From contig NZ_JAANHS010000001.1 of the NCBI RefSeq assembly GCF_011174775.1, forward strand, positions 1 to 64,000: a stretch of 64,000 bases of DNA, in the 5' to 3' direction. Of this stretch, positions 8,316 through 18,754 are shown piece by piece. The notes below the pieces were generated by a model. That model did not search any database and was not told where the DNA came from. It was given only the letters and a program-made list of their open reading frames with translations. Position 1 is the stretch's first letter, and each line of letters begins with the position of its first letter. Source of the stretch: Rhodobacter calidifons (GTDB lineage Bacteria; Pseudomonadota; Alphaproteobacteria; Rhodobacterales; Rhodobacteraceae). Both the position numbers and the translations under genes were made by a program.

Positions 8316-11153
8316 ATGGACGCCACCCGGCGGGTGACGGCGGTCCTTGGGCCGACGAACACCGGCAAGACCCATCACGCGATAGAACGCATGCTATCGC
8401 ACCGGACGGGCGTCATCGGTCTGCCCCTGCGGCTTCTGGCGCGCGAAGTCTATGACCGCATCGTCGCCAGGGTCGGCCCCTCGGTCGTGGCGCTGGTCAC
8501 GGGAGAGGAACGCATCGTCCCCGACCGCACCCAGTACTGGGTCTGCACCACCGAGGCGATGCCCCTGGAGATCGGGGCCGATTTCGTCGCGGTGGACGAG
8601 ATCCAGCTTTGCGCCGATGCCGACCGGGGGCACGTCTTCACCGACCGCCTGCTGCGGGCACGCGGGTTGAACGAGACGCTGTTTCTGGGGTCCGACACCA
8701 TGCGCGGGGCCATCGCGGGGCTGGTGCCGCATGTGACCTTCCTGAAACGCGACCGGATGTCCACGCTGTCCTATGCCGGGTCGAAGAAGATCAGCCGGAT
8801 GCCGCCGCGGTCGGCCATCGTCGGCTTCTCGGTGGAAAACGTCTATGCCATCGCCGAGCTGATCCGCCGCCAGAAGGGCGGCTGCGCGGTGGTGATGGGC
8901 GCGCTGTCGCCCCGCACCCGCAACGCGCAGGTGGCGCTCTACCAGAACGGCGACGTGGACTATCTGGTGGCCACCGACGCCATCGGCATGGGGTTGAACC
9001 TCGACATCAAGCATGTCGCCTTCTCGGCCACGGCGAAATTCGACGGCCGCCGGATGCGCAGCCTTTTCCCGCAGGAACTGGCCCAGATCGCCGGCCGCGC
9101 CGGACGGCATACCGAGGACGGCACCTTCGGCGTCACCGGCGAGGTCCGCCCTTTCGACGAGGAAACGGTGGAGGCGATCGAGACCCACCGCTTCCAGCCC
9201 GTCCGCAAGCTGCACTGGCGCAACGAATCGCTCGACTTCGGCAGCGCCGACCGGCTGATCCGCAGCCTCGAGGAACCCACCCACAACGACTGGCTGACCC
9301 GCGCGCGGGATGCCGACGACCTTCTGGCACTGAAGGCGCTCTCTGCGCTCCCCGAAGTGCAGGACAGGCTGACCGAACCCAAACGCGTGCAACTCCTCTG
9401 GGACGTCTGCCGCATCCCCGACTTCCGCTCCTCCTCCGGGCCGGAACACACGACCCTCCTGACCCGCATCTTCGAATTCCTCGTCGGTCGGGGTCTGGGC
9501 GGCGGGCGCATCCCCTCGGACTGGCTGGCAACCGCGATCAGGCGCATCGACAGGACCGAAGGCGACATCGACACCCTGTCGCGCCGCCTCGCCTATATCC
9601 GCACCTGGACCTACGTCACCCAGCGGAAAAACTGGGTCGAAGACGAAACCCATTGGCGCGAGGAAACCCGCGCGGTAGAAGACCGCCTGTCGGATGCCCT
9701 GCATGCGGCGCTGACGCAACGATTTGTCGACCGGCGGACCTCGGTTCTGCTCCGCCGGTTGAAGCAGAAGGAGGCTCTGGTGGCCGAAGTGAACGACAAG
9801 GGCGAAGTGACGGTCGAAGGCGAATATGCCGGGAAACTGGAAGGCTTCCGCTTCAGGCAGGATGCCAGCGCCACGCCCGATGCCGCCCGCACCCTGGCGC
9901 AGGCCGCGCTTCAGGCGCTGAAGCCGGAATTCCACCTGCGCGCCGACCGGTTCTACAATGCGCCGGACACCGAGCTGGATTTCACCGAACAGGGCGGCCT
10001 GATGTGGGGCACCCATGCGGTGGGCAAGCTGGTCAAGGGCGCCGAACCGGCGAAACCCGCCGTCGAGGCCTTCGTGGACGACGAGGCCGGCCCCGAGGTT
10101 GCCGAAAAGGTCCGCCGTCGCCTGCAACATTTCATCGACCGCAAGGTCGCCGCCCTGTTCGAGCCGCTTCTGAACATGGCCCGCGACGAGACCCTGACCG
10201 GCCTCGCCCGCGGTTTCGCCTTCCGGCTGTCCGAGGCTCTGGGCGTCCTCCCGCGTGAGACCGTCGCCGCCGAAGTCAAGGAGCTGGACCAGGAAGCGCG
10301 CGGAGCACTCCGCAAGCACGGCGTCCGCTTCGGCCAGTTCACCATCTTCCTGCCCGCCCTTCTGAAACCCGCGCCGACGCGCCTGCGGCTGGTGCTCTGG
10401 TCGCTGTGGAACGGGTTGCAGGAATTCCCCGAATCGCCACCTCCGGGGCTGGTGACGATCCCGAACGTGCCGGAAGTGCCCAAGATGCACTACACGCTCG
10501 CCGGGTATCACCCCGCGGGCGCCCGCGCGATCCGCATCGACATGCTGGAACGCCTGGCCGACATCCTGCGCCAGAAGGACAGCCGCGCCGGCTTCGAGGC
10601 GACACCCGACATGCTGTCGATCACCGGCATGACCCTTGACCAGTTCGCCGACCTGATGGGCGGCCTGGGCTACAAGGGCGAAAAGGGCGAACGTCCGAAG
10701 GTGAAGGCCGCCGAGGCCCCGAAAGCCCCCGAAATCTCCGCCGAAGCCGCCGCCGCAATCGCTGCGGGCGTGCCGATCCCGGAAGAGGTCTCGATCCTGG
10801 CTCCGACGCCGGAACCCGCCCCCGAAGCTGCGGCCCCGGAGATGGAGGCCTTCTACACCTTCACCTGGGCCCCGAAGCCCCGGCCCCGTCCCGAACGCGG
10901 CCCCCGTCCCGAGCGGAAAGAAGGCGCCCCCCGCAGCGACCGTTCACAGGGCGACCGTCCAAAGGGCGACCGGCCCCGCCACGACGGCCCGAAGCAGGAC
11001 CGCCCCAAGGGCGAACGGCCCCATGGCAAAGGCGGCAAGCCAAACCGCGACGACCGGCAGAAATCCTACGAGGCCCGCCCGCCCCGGCAGGAAAAGCCCA
11101 TCGACCCCGACAACCCGTTTGCCGCGCTGCTTGCGCTCAAGGGCAAGGTCTGA
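8316..11153 (+). CDS. Suv3-like ATP-dependent RNA helicase with disordered basic tail
   Basis: A superfamily 2 helicase of 945 residues, related to mitochondrial Suv3. Seen directly: Walker A GPTNTGKTHHAIE at the N-terminus, the DEIQ motif II (VAVDEIQL), helicase C motifs ATDAIGMGLNLDIKHVAFSA and QIAGRAGR, and the Suv3-type C-terminal extension. The last 100 or so residues are Pro/Lys/Arg/Asp-rich with repeating DRPKG/DRSQG units, a disordered, probably RNA-binding tail. In mitochondria Suv3 partners polynucleotide phosphorylase; a degradosome-like role here is inference. An S4-domain RNA-binding gene follows without a gap. Confidence 0.9.
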   Translation: MDATRRVTAVLGPTNTGKTHHAIERMLSHRTGVIGLPLRLLAREVYDRIVARVGPSVVALVTGEERIVPDRTQYWVCTTEAMPLEIGADFVAVDEIQLCADADRGHVFTDRLLRARGLNETLFLGSDTMRGAIAGLVPHVTFLKRDRMSTLSYAGSKKISRMPPRSAIVGFSVENVYAIAELIRRQKGGCAVVMGALSPRTRNAQVALYQNGDVDYLVATDAIGMGLNLDIKHVAFSATAKFDGRRMRSLFPQELAQIAGRAGRHTEDGTFGVTGEVRPFDEETVEAIETHRFQPVRKLHWRNESLDFGSADRLIRSLEEPTHNDWLTRARDADDLLALKALSALPEVQDRLTEPKRVQLLWDVCRIPDFRSSSGPEHTTLLTRIFEFLVGRGLGGGRIPSDWLATAIRRIDRTEGDIDTLSRRLAYIRTWTYVTQRKNWVEDETHWREETRAVEDRLSDALHAALTQRFVDRRTSVLLRRLKQKEALVAEVNDKGEVTVEGEYAGKLEGFRFRQDASATPDAARTLAQAALQALKPEFHLRADRFYNAPDTELDFTEQGGLMWGTHAVGKLVKGAEPAKPAVEAFVDDEAGPEVAEKVRRRLQHFIDRKVAALFEPLLNMARDETLTGLARGFAFRLSEALGVLPRETVAAEVKELDQEARGALRKHGVRFGQFTIFLPALLKPAPTRLRLVLWSLWNGLQEFPESPPPGLVTIPNVPEVPKMHYTLAGYHPAGARAIRIDMLERLADILRQKDSRAGFEATPDMLSITGMTLDQFADLMGGLGYKGEKGERPKVKAAEAPKAPEISAEAAAAIAAGVPIPEEVSILAPTPEPAPEAAAPEMEAFYTFTWAPKPRPRPERGPRPERKEGAPRSDRSQGDRPKGDRPRHDGPKQDRPKGERPHGKGGKPNRDDRQKSYEARPPRQEKPIDPDNPFAALLALKGKV

Positions 11154-11474
11154 TTGGCCGGGCCTTCCGGAAAGCCTGATCCGGCCGCCGCTCTCAGGCT
11201 GCGGCTGGACAAGTGGCTCTGGCAGGCCCGGTTCTTCAAGTCCCGCAGCCTCGCCGCCGAGGCCATCGCCGCCGGCTCTGTCCGGGTGAACGGCACGCGC
11301 GTCACCCGTCCAGGCCGCGACATCGCGGCTGGCGACACCCTCACCTTCCCCCAGGGCGCGCGCATCCGCCTGGTCCGCGTCCTGGCGATCGGCCTGCGGC
11401 GGGGACCGGCGCGCGAGGCGCAGACGCTCTATCTCGACCTCGACCCGGTCAATGCGCCGGACCCGCTTGAATGA
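11154..11474 (+). CDS. S4 RNA-binding domain protein, HslR (Hsp15)-like
   Basis: A 106-residue protein consisting essentially of an S4 domain: LRLDKWLWQARFFKSRSLAAEAIAAGSVRVNG, the standard RNA-binding helix-turn-beta pattern. Hsp15 in E. coli recognises stalled 50S subunits carrying peptidyl-tRNA. The start is TTG placed directly after the helicase TGA, so translation is probably coupled. Its association with a Suv3-like helicase suggests a common RNA-handling function. Confidence 0.9.
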   Translation: MAGPSGKPDPAAALRLRLDKWLWQARFFKSRSLAAEAIAAGSVRVNGTRVTRPGRDIAAGDTLTFPQGARIRLVRVLAIGLRRGPAREAQTLYLDLDPVNAPDPLE

Positions 11475-11526
11475 TCCTGCCACCTGCTCTAGCTAAACGC
11501 CATCGCTTCGCACCAAGGCCACGACC

Positions 11527-11865
11527 ATGACCTACGTCGTCATCGAGAACTGCATCGCCTGCAAATACACCGACTGCGTCGAGGTCTGTCCGGTCGACTG
11601 CTTCTACGAAGGCGAGAACATGCTGGTCATCCACCCGGATGAATGCATCGACTGCGGCGTCTGCGAGCCCGAGTGCCCCGCCGACGCGATCCGTCCCGAT
11701 ACCGAACCGGACATGGAGGAATGGGTCGCCTTCAACCGGAAATATGCCGTCCAGTGGCCGGTGATCGTGACCAAGAAGGACCCGCTGCCCGGCTACGAAG
11801 AACGCGACGGCGAACCCGGCAAGCTTGAAAAATACTTCTCCGAGGCCCCCGGCACCGGCGGCTGA
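11527..11865 (+). CDS. fdxA: 7Fe ferredoxin (FdxA)
   Basis: A 112-residue ferredoxin with [21 protein letters not shown] at the N-terminus (3Fe-4S ligand set) and [16 protein letters not shown] (4Fe-4S set), then the C-terminal extension ([17 protein letters not shown]) typical of FdxA. It is a low-potential electron carrier in the cytoplasm. A hairpin follows the gene. The order helicase, S4 protein, fdxA, carD recurs in related genomes as far as I recall. Confidence 0.95.
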   Translation: MTYVVIENCIACKYTDCVEVCPVDCFYEGENMLVIHPDECIDCGVCEPECPADAIRPDTEPDMEEWVAFNRKYAVQWPVIVTKKDPLPGYEERDGEPGKLEKYFSEAPGTGG

Positions 11866-11873
11866 ACGCGGGA

Positions 11874-11905
11874 CCGATTCGGGCAGAAGGAAGGCACCGA
11901 ATCGG
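11874..11905 (+). terminator. Hairpin after fdxA
   Basis: CCGATTCGG and CCGAATCGG form a 9-bp stem with a 14-nt loop just behind the fdxA stop. No T-tract follows. Confidence 0.5.
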
Positions 11906-11968
11906 CGGCATCCAGACAAACATTGGAAATTCAAAGCTTTACATCTGAACTGCCCGGTTTCGCGGCAG

Positions 11969-11997
11969 TTGGAATCAGCGCGTTTTTGTGTTATCTT
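11969..11997 (+). promoter_or_regulatory. Candidate housekeeping promoter of carD
   Basis: TTGGAA and TATCTT are separated by exactly 17 bp in the AT-richer stretch ahead of carD. The element resembles the 6S RNA promoter at 52475-52503, which has the same TATCTT -10 and 17-bp spacing. It leaves a long 5' leader of roughly 150 nt. Confidence 0.5.
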
Positions 11998-12152
11998 TTC
12001 TTTACAAAGCAAGCATGGAAGCCTGACATCGGCTTGGAGCAGTCCGCCTGGGCCGAATTCTTTTGTGACAATCGACTCCACACGCCTGAACCAGGGGGTT
12101 CAGCGCGCGGGGTCTTTGTCGCGGAAGGGGCTTCCTTTCTGGGGAACCGTGA

Positions 12153-12662
12153 ATGACCAAGTCGAAGAAGCCTGAATTCCGTCCGAACGATTTCGTGGTC
12201 TATCCCGCGCATGGCGTCGGCAAGATCATCTCGATCGAGGAACAGCAGATCGCCGGAATTCAGCTGGAACTTTTCGTCATCTCCTTCGAGAAGGACAAGA
12301 TGACCCTGCGCGTGCCCACCCACAAGGCGGTGGAAATCGGCATGCGCGCCCTGTCCGCTCCCGACGTGGTGAGCAAGGCGCTGGACACGCTGAAGGGCAA
12401 GGCCAAGGTCAAGCGCGCCATGTGGTCGCGCCGCGCGCAGGAATATGAGCAGAAGATCAACTCCGGCGACCTTCTGTCGATCGCCGAGGTCGTCCGCGAC
12501 CTGCACCGCGCCGACGACCAGCGCGAACAGTCCTATTCCGAACGTCAGCTTTACGAAGCCGCCCTGGAACGCCTGACGCGCGAAGTCGCGGCGGTGTCCG
12601 GCGTGGACGAGGCGGGTGCGGCCAAGCAGGTCGACTCGGTCCTCCTCGGTCGCGCGGCCTGA
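12153..12662 (+). CDS. carD: CarD family transcription factor
   Basis: CarD-family proteins bind RNA polymerase beta and stabilise open complexes, often at rRNA and housekeeping promoters. The 169-residue protein has the N-terminal RNAP-interaction domain (FVVYPAHGVGKIISIEEQQIAG, ELFVISF, MTLRVPTHKA) and a helical DNA-contacting C-terminal part (WSRRAQEYEQKINSGDLLSIAEVVRDL). It is a single gene with its own promoter and a strong terminator. Confidence 0.95.
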   Translation: MTKSKKPEFRPNDFVVYPAHGVGKIISIEEQQIAGIQLELFVISFEKDKMTLRVPTHKAVEIGMRALSAPDVVSKALDTLKGKAKVKRAMWSRRAQEYEQKINSGDLLSIAEVVRDLHRADDQREQSYSERQLYEAALERLTREVAAVSGVDEAGAAKQVDSVLLGRAA

Positions 12663-12678
12663 TCTTCCGGTTCAACGC

Positions 12679-12715
12679 ATGACAAACGGCGGTCCGGCGG
12701 GCCGCCGTTTGTCAT
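12679..12715. terminator. Strong hairpin between carD and convergent gene
   Basis: A 14-bp perfect stem (ATGACAAACGGCGG pairing with CCGCCGTTTGTCAT) with a 9-nt loop. It overlaps the stop codon of the convergent downstream gene and probably serves both directions. Confidence 0.8.
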
Positions 12716-13263
12716 CGTCCGAAATACCGCTCCGCCGGCAGATACCCCGCAAGCCGCCCCGCCGCGCACCACTCGCGCTCCAGCCCCAGGTCGCCCACCA
12801 GGATCACCTGATCCGATGGCACACGCCCCAGGGCCGCCCGCATCCGCTCCCGCATCTCGCCGAACCCCGCCAGCGCATAAGGCGCAGGCCAGACCCCATC
12901 CAGCACCGGATTGGCCGCCTCCACCATTCCCGGAGTCAAGGGCTCCACCGCCAGCGCCAACCGCCCGCACTGCACCTCCGCCAGCTTCTCCGACCGCTCC
13001 GCAGGCATCGCAGGCCGCACCAACGACACCCTCAGGGCATTCGAGGAGAACAGGAACGCCACCACATCATGCCCCGTGGCCGCCCGCACCCCGGCATAGG
13101 TCCGGTAATCCAGCCCCAGCGCCTTGGCCCGCTTGACCCGCGTCCGCACCACTTCCACCGGCAACACCGGCAACAACCGCTCTCGCGCCGCGGACCAGCA
13201 GTGCTTCCGCCAACTGGCCCCGCCCTCCATCGACGGCCCGCCGTTATGCCCGATCTGGCTCAT
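12712..13263 (-). CDS. Conserved hypothetical protein
   Basis: I do not recognise the family. The 183-residue product starts MSQIGHNGGPSMEGGASWRKHCW and has no signal peptide or membrane helix. A basic helical stretch (VEVVRTRVKRAKALGLDYRTYAGVRAATGHDVVAFLFSSNALRV) is followed by a mixed alpha/beta C-terminus. Codon use is like its neighbours, so it is probably a real chromosomal gene. It converges on carD and shares the hairpin at its 3' end. Confidence 0.7.
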   Translation of the reverse strand: MSQIGHNGGPSMEGGASWRKHCWSAARERLLPVLPVEVVRTRVKRAKALGLDYRTYAGVRAATGHDVVAFLFSSNALRVSLVRPAMPAERSEKLAEVQCGRLALAVEPLTPGMVEAANPVLDGVWPAPYALAGFGEMRERMRAALGRVPSDQVILVGDLGLEREWCAAGRLAGYLPAERYFGR

Positions 13264-13293
13264 CCGAAACTCCGAACAATTCGACTAAAATTT

Positions 13294-13319
13294 GCGCTTG
13301 CCCATGTCCCAAATACTCC
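13294..13319 (+). repeat. Dispersed 26-nt repeat (copy 1)
   Basis: GCGCTTGCCCATGTC followed by CCAAATACTCC. The same 26-mer with one substitution (CCC to CAC) recurs in the same orientation at 63871-63896. Both copies are intergenic. Confidence 0.8.
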
Positions 13320-13328
13320 ACAGGGGGT

Positions 13329-13351
13329 CCGGGGGATGTGAAATCCCCCGG
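13329..13351 (-). terminator. Hairpin after riboflavin synthase gene
   Basis: CCGGGGGAT pairs with ATCCCCCGG around a 5-nt loop, about 20 nt beyond the stop codon of the minus-strand riboflavin synthase gene. Confidence 0.6.
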
Positions 13352-13372
13352 GGCCAACCCCAAGCGCAGCCC

Positions 13373-13969
13373 TCAGTCATACTCCCGCAGTCGCGCCACA
13401 TAGCGCGCCATCGTATCGACCTCCAGGTTCACCCGGTCCCCCACGGCCACCTCGCCCCAGGTGGTCACTTCCTGGGTATGCGGGATCAGGTTCACCCCGA
13501 ACTCCGCCCCGTTCACCTCGTTCACCGTCAGCGAGGTTCCGTTCAGCGCCACCGACCCCTTCGGCGCGATGAACTTCGCCAAAGCTTCCGGCGCGCGGAA
13601 GGTCACCCGGACCGAGCCGCCCTCATGGCGCACGCCCACCACCTCGGCCAGCCCGTCGACATGGCCCGAGACGATGTGTCCCCCAAGCTCATCCCCCACC
13701 TTCAGCGCGCGTTCCAGGTTCACCCGCTTGCCGGGCGCCCAGCCGCCGAGGTTGGTCTTCGACACCGTTTCGGCGGAAATCTCGACGTCGAACCAGTTCT
13801 CGGGCCGATCCCCCAGCGCCACCACCGTCAGACAGACCCCGTCGCAGGCGATGGAGGCGCCGATGTCGATCCCGCCGACATCGTAGCGCGTGGCGATCCG
13901 CGCACGCAGGTCGCCGGTGACCCTGGTGTCGATGATCCGCCCCACATCGGTGACAATTCCGGTGAACAT
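13373..13969 (-). CDS. ribE: Riboflavin synthase, alpha subunit
   Basis: The enzyme dismutates two molecules of dimethylribityllumazine to riboflavin plus the pyrimidine, the step after RibH. The 198-residue protein shows the two internally repeated barrels of the family, the first starting MFTGIVTDVGRI and the second at about residue 97 (LGGHIVSGHVDGLAEV). The conserved GVCLTVVAL and GTSLTVNEV pair marks the duplicated substrate sites. It stands apart from ribB-ribH and is divergent from the capsule gene kpsS. Confidence 0.96.
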   Translation of the reverse strand: MFTGIVTDVGRIIDTRVTGDLRARIATRYDVGGIDIGASIACDGVCLTVVALGDRPENWFDVEISAETVSKTNLGGWAPGKRVNLERALKVGDELGGHIVSGHVDGLAEVVGVRHEGGSVRVTFRAPEALAKFIAPKGSVALNGTSLTVNEVNGAEFGVNLIPHTQEVTTWGEVAVGDRVNLEVDTMARYVARLREYD

Positions 13970-14112
13970 GCCCGCCTCGCCCGTTTCAATGCCTACCTGT
14001 CCGAGGTAAAGCCCGCCTCCACGGCTTGCAAGCCTTGGGCAGTTGAGGCCATGCTCTGTTTACCGTTTCTCGGGCAGTCTGTGTCGGATCGCCCGCCAGC
14101 GCAGGACCCAAC

Positions 14113-15393
14113 TTGACCGAAACCAACCGCCACTTCCTGTTTCTGCAAGGCCCGCACGGGCCCTGGTTCCACAGGCTGGGCCAGCATCTGCGCCAGACCG
14201 GGGCGCGGGTCACGCGGGTGGGCTTCAACCTGGGCGACCGGGTGTTCTGGCCCGGCCCCGGCTACATCGCCTTCCAGGACCCGCAGGACCGCTGGCCCGA
14301 GACCTGCGATCGCCTGATGGCCGATCTCGCGGTCACCGACCTGGTGCTTTACGGCGATACCCGGCCGATCCATGCCCAGGCGATCCGTCTGGCCCGCGCC
14401 CGCGGGATCACCGTGCATGTGTTCGAGGAAGGCTATCTGCGCCCCTACTGGATCACCTACGAACGCGGCGGCTCGAACGGCCATTCGCGCCTGATGGAGC
14501 TGACGGTGGCCGAAATGCGCCAGGCGCTCGCCCGGGTCGATCTCGACCTGCCCGAGGTGCCGGCGACCTGGGGCGACATGCGCCAGCACATGTTCTGGGG
14601 CGCGCTCTATCACGGCTGCGTCGCGGCGGGGCGGCGCGCCTATCGCAACTTCCGCCCGCACCGGGCGCTGACCGTCGGACAGGAGTTCCTGCTGTACCTG
14701 CGCCGCTTTCTCATGATGCCCGTCCACCGGATCGAGCGGCGCCTGGCCACCCGGCGCATCCGCAACGGCGGCTTTCCCTATCACCTCGCGATCCTGCAAC
14801 TGGAACACGACGCCAGCTTCCGCGCCCATTCCCCCTTTGCCAGCATGACCGATTTCCTGGCCGAGGTGGTCAAGGGCTTTGCCGAAGGCGCCCCCGGACA
14901 TCACCATCTGGTCTTCAAGGCGCATCCGCTGGAGGACGGGCGCGTGCCCCTGCTGCCCGAGATCCGCAGGCTCGCCCGCCTGCACGGGGTGGCCGGACGG
15001 GTGCATTTCGTGCGCGGCGGCAAGCTGGCCGAGCTCCTGAACGACGCCCGCTCGGCCGTCACGGTGAACTCGACCGCCGGGCAGCAGGCGCTCTGGCGGG
15101 GCCTGCCGATTCGCACCTTCGGGGCAGCGGTCTATGCCAAGCCCGAATTCGTCTCCTCGCAGCCGCTTGACGCCTTCTTTGCCGCGCCCGAACGGCCCGA
15201 TACCCGCGCCTACCGCGACTACCGGCATTTCCTGCTTGAAACCTCGCAGATCGTCGGCGGCTTCTACTCGGCCCGCGGGCGTCGGCGGCTGTTGCGGCAG
15301 GTCGTCGACCTGATGCTGGCGCCGGAAGATCCCTACAGCGCGCTGCTCAGCGGCACAGCGGCGCCGCGGCAACAGTTGCGGCTTGTCCGCTGA
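14113..15393 (+). CDS. kpsS: Capsular polysaccharide biosynthesis/export protein, KpsS-like
   Basis: A 426-residue cytoplasmic protein. KpsS-type enzymes add the first beta-Kdo residue of the poly-Kdo linker that anchors group 2 capsules to phospholipid. Seen: the N-terminal FLQGPHGPWFHRLG, FEEGYLRPYWITYERGG in the middle and VFKAHPLEDGR...VTVNSTAGQQALWRGLPIRTFG in the C-terminal half, which are hallmarks of the capsule-biosynthesis family. The start is TTG. It is followed by a Wza-like exporter and kpsC, so this is a capsule linker and export set. No ABC exporter (KpsM/KpsT) is within the window. Confidence 0.85.
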   Translation: MTETNRHFLFLQGPHGPWFHRLGQHLRQTGARVTRVGFNLGDRVFWPGPGYIAFQDPQDRWPETCDRLMADLAVTDLVLYGDTRPIHAQAIRLARARGITVHVFEEGYLRPYWITYERGGSNGHSRLMELTVAEMRQALARVDLDLPEVPATWGDMRQHMFWGALYHGCVAAGRRAYRNFRPHRALTVGQEFLLYLRRFLMMPVHRIERRLATRRIRNGGFPYHLAILQLEHDASFRAHSPFASMTDFLAEVVKGFAEGAPGHHHLVFKAHPLEDGRVPLLPEIRRLARLHGVAGRVHFVRGGKLAELLNDARSAVTVNSTAGQQALWRGLPIRTFGAAVYAKPEFVSSQPLDAFFAAPERPDTRAYRDYRHFLLETSQIVGGFYSARGRRRLLRQVVDLMLAPEDPYSALLSGTAAPRQQLRLVR

Positions 15394-15480
15394 TTTGCGC
15401 GCGGCGGACTGGCCATGCAGACCGGCTTTCGCTAAGGTCGCGCCAAGAAAAAGCCTGGGCAACGGCAGGGGACAATCGAA

Positions 15481-16619
15481 GTGACGGTCAGCGTGTCTCG
15501 CACGGCTATGGCGATTGCGGTTCTGGCATCGCTCGCCATGGTTGCCTCCTGCGGCCTGCCGCGCTCGGGCCCCAACAAGCGCGAGATCTTCGCCGGCTCG
15601 GTCGAGAAGAAGGGCAACGCCCATATCGTCACCGTGACGCCCGAGGTGACGCGGGCCACAGCGGCCCAGCCGGTCTTCGGCTTCAGCCAAAGCTTCCGCA
15701 ATGCCGGCGTCATCGCGTCGGACATGATCTCGCCGGGCGACACGATCGACGTGACGGTCTACGAGAACGTGAAGGACGACCCGCTGCTTGGGAACTCCGG
15801 CCAGCGCGTCTCGATCCTGTCCGAGGTCCAGGTGGACGGACAGGGGTTCATCTACATCCCCTATGCCGGCCGCATCAAGGCCGCCGGCCAGACGCCCGAG
15901 GGCCTGCGCCAGGCGATCACCCGCAAGCTGGAAACACAGACCCCCGATCCCCAGGTCAGCGTCTCGCGCCGGGCGGGCGAAGGGGCCACGGTGTCCATCT
16001 CGGGCCAGGCCGGCTTGAACGGCGTCTATCCGATCGAGGCCTCGACCCGGACGCTGGCCACCATGCTGGCCAAGGCCGGCGGTGTGACCGTCGATCCCGC
16101 CATCGCCATCGTGCGGGTAACACGCGGCAGCCATACCGGCAGGATCCGGCTGAACGACCTGTACGAGAACCCGAGTCTCGACATCGCCCTGCGCGCGGGC
16201 GACAAGATCAACATCGAGAAGGACAGCCGCAAGTTCATCGCGCTTGGCGCGACCGGGGCGCAGACCCTGGTGCCCTTCGAGACCGAATCCATGTCCGCGC
16301 TCGAGGCGATCGCAACCGTGGGCGGCCTGTCCACCATGGCGGCCGATCCGACCGGGGTCTTCGTGCTGCGCGACGAGACCGAGGCGATCGCCCGCGCGGT
16401 CCTGGGCCGCAACGACCTGATCGGCGACCAGCGCATCGTCTATGTGCTGGACCTGACCCAGCCGACCGGCCTGTTCGAGGCGCGCGATTTCCAGATCCGC
16501 GACGGCGACACGCTTTATGTCACCGAGGCCCCGTTCGTGCAGTGGCAAAAGACCCTTGGCGCGATCACCGGCACGACCTCTGCCGCCACCGGCCTTGCCA
16601 ACACCGCCAACGGGGGGGA

Positions 16620-16623
<4 letters not shown>
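15481..16623 (+). CDS. Outer-membrane polysaccharide export lipoprotein (Wza/KpsD family)
   Basis: A 380-residue exported protein starting at GTG. The signal peptide ends in a lipobox-like MVASC at residues 19-23, so Cys23 is probably lipidated. A poly_export domain follows (ISPGDTIDVTVYENVKDD, then QVDGQGFIYIPYAGRIKAAGQTPEGLRQAI), then SLBB-type repeats (VSISGQAGLNGVYPIEASTRTLATMLAKAGG and FIALGATGAQTLVPFE). It should form the periplasmic and outer-membrane channel for the polysaccharide. It overlaps kpsC by ATGA. Confidence 0.9.
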
Positions 16624-18683
<2,060 letters not shown>

Positions 18684-18754
18684 CAGGCTCCTCGTGCGGC
18701 AATGCCGTCTCGTCGCCGGACAAGCGAGGAGGAGACGCAGTCGAACGACGCGCC

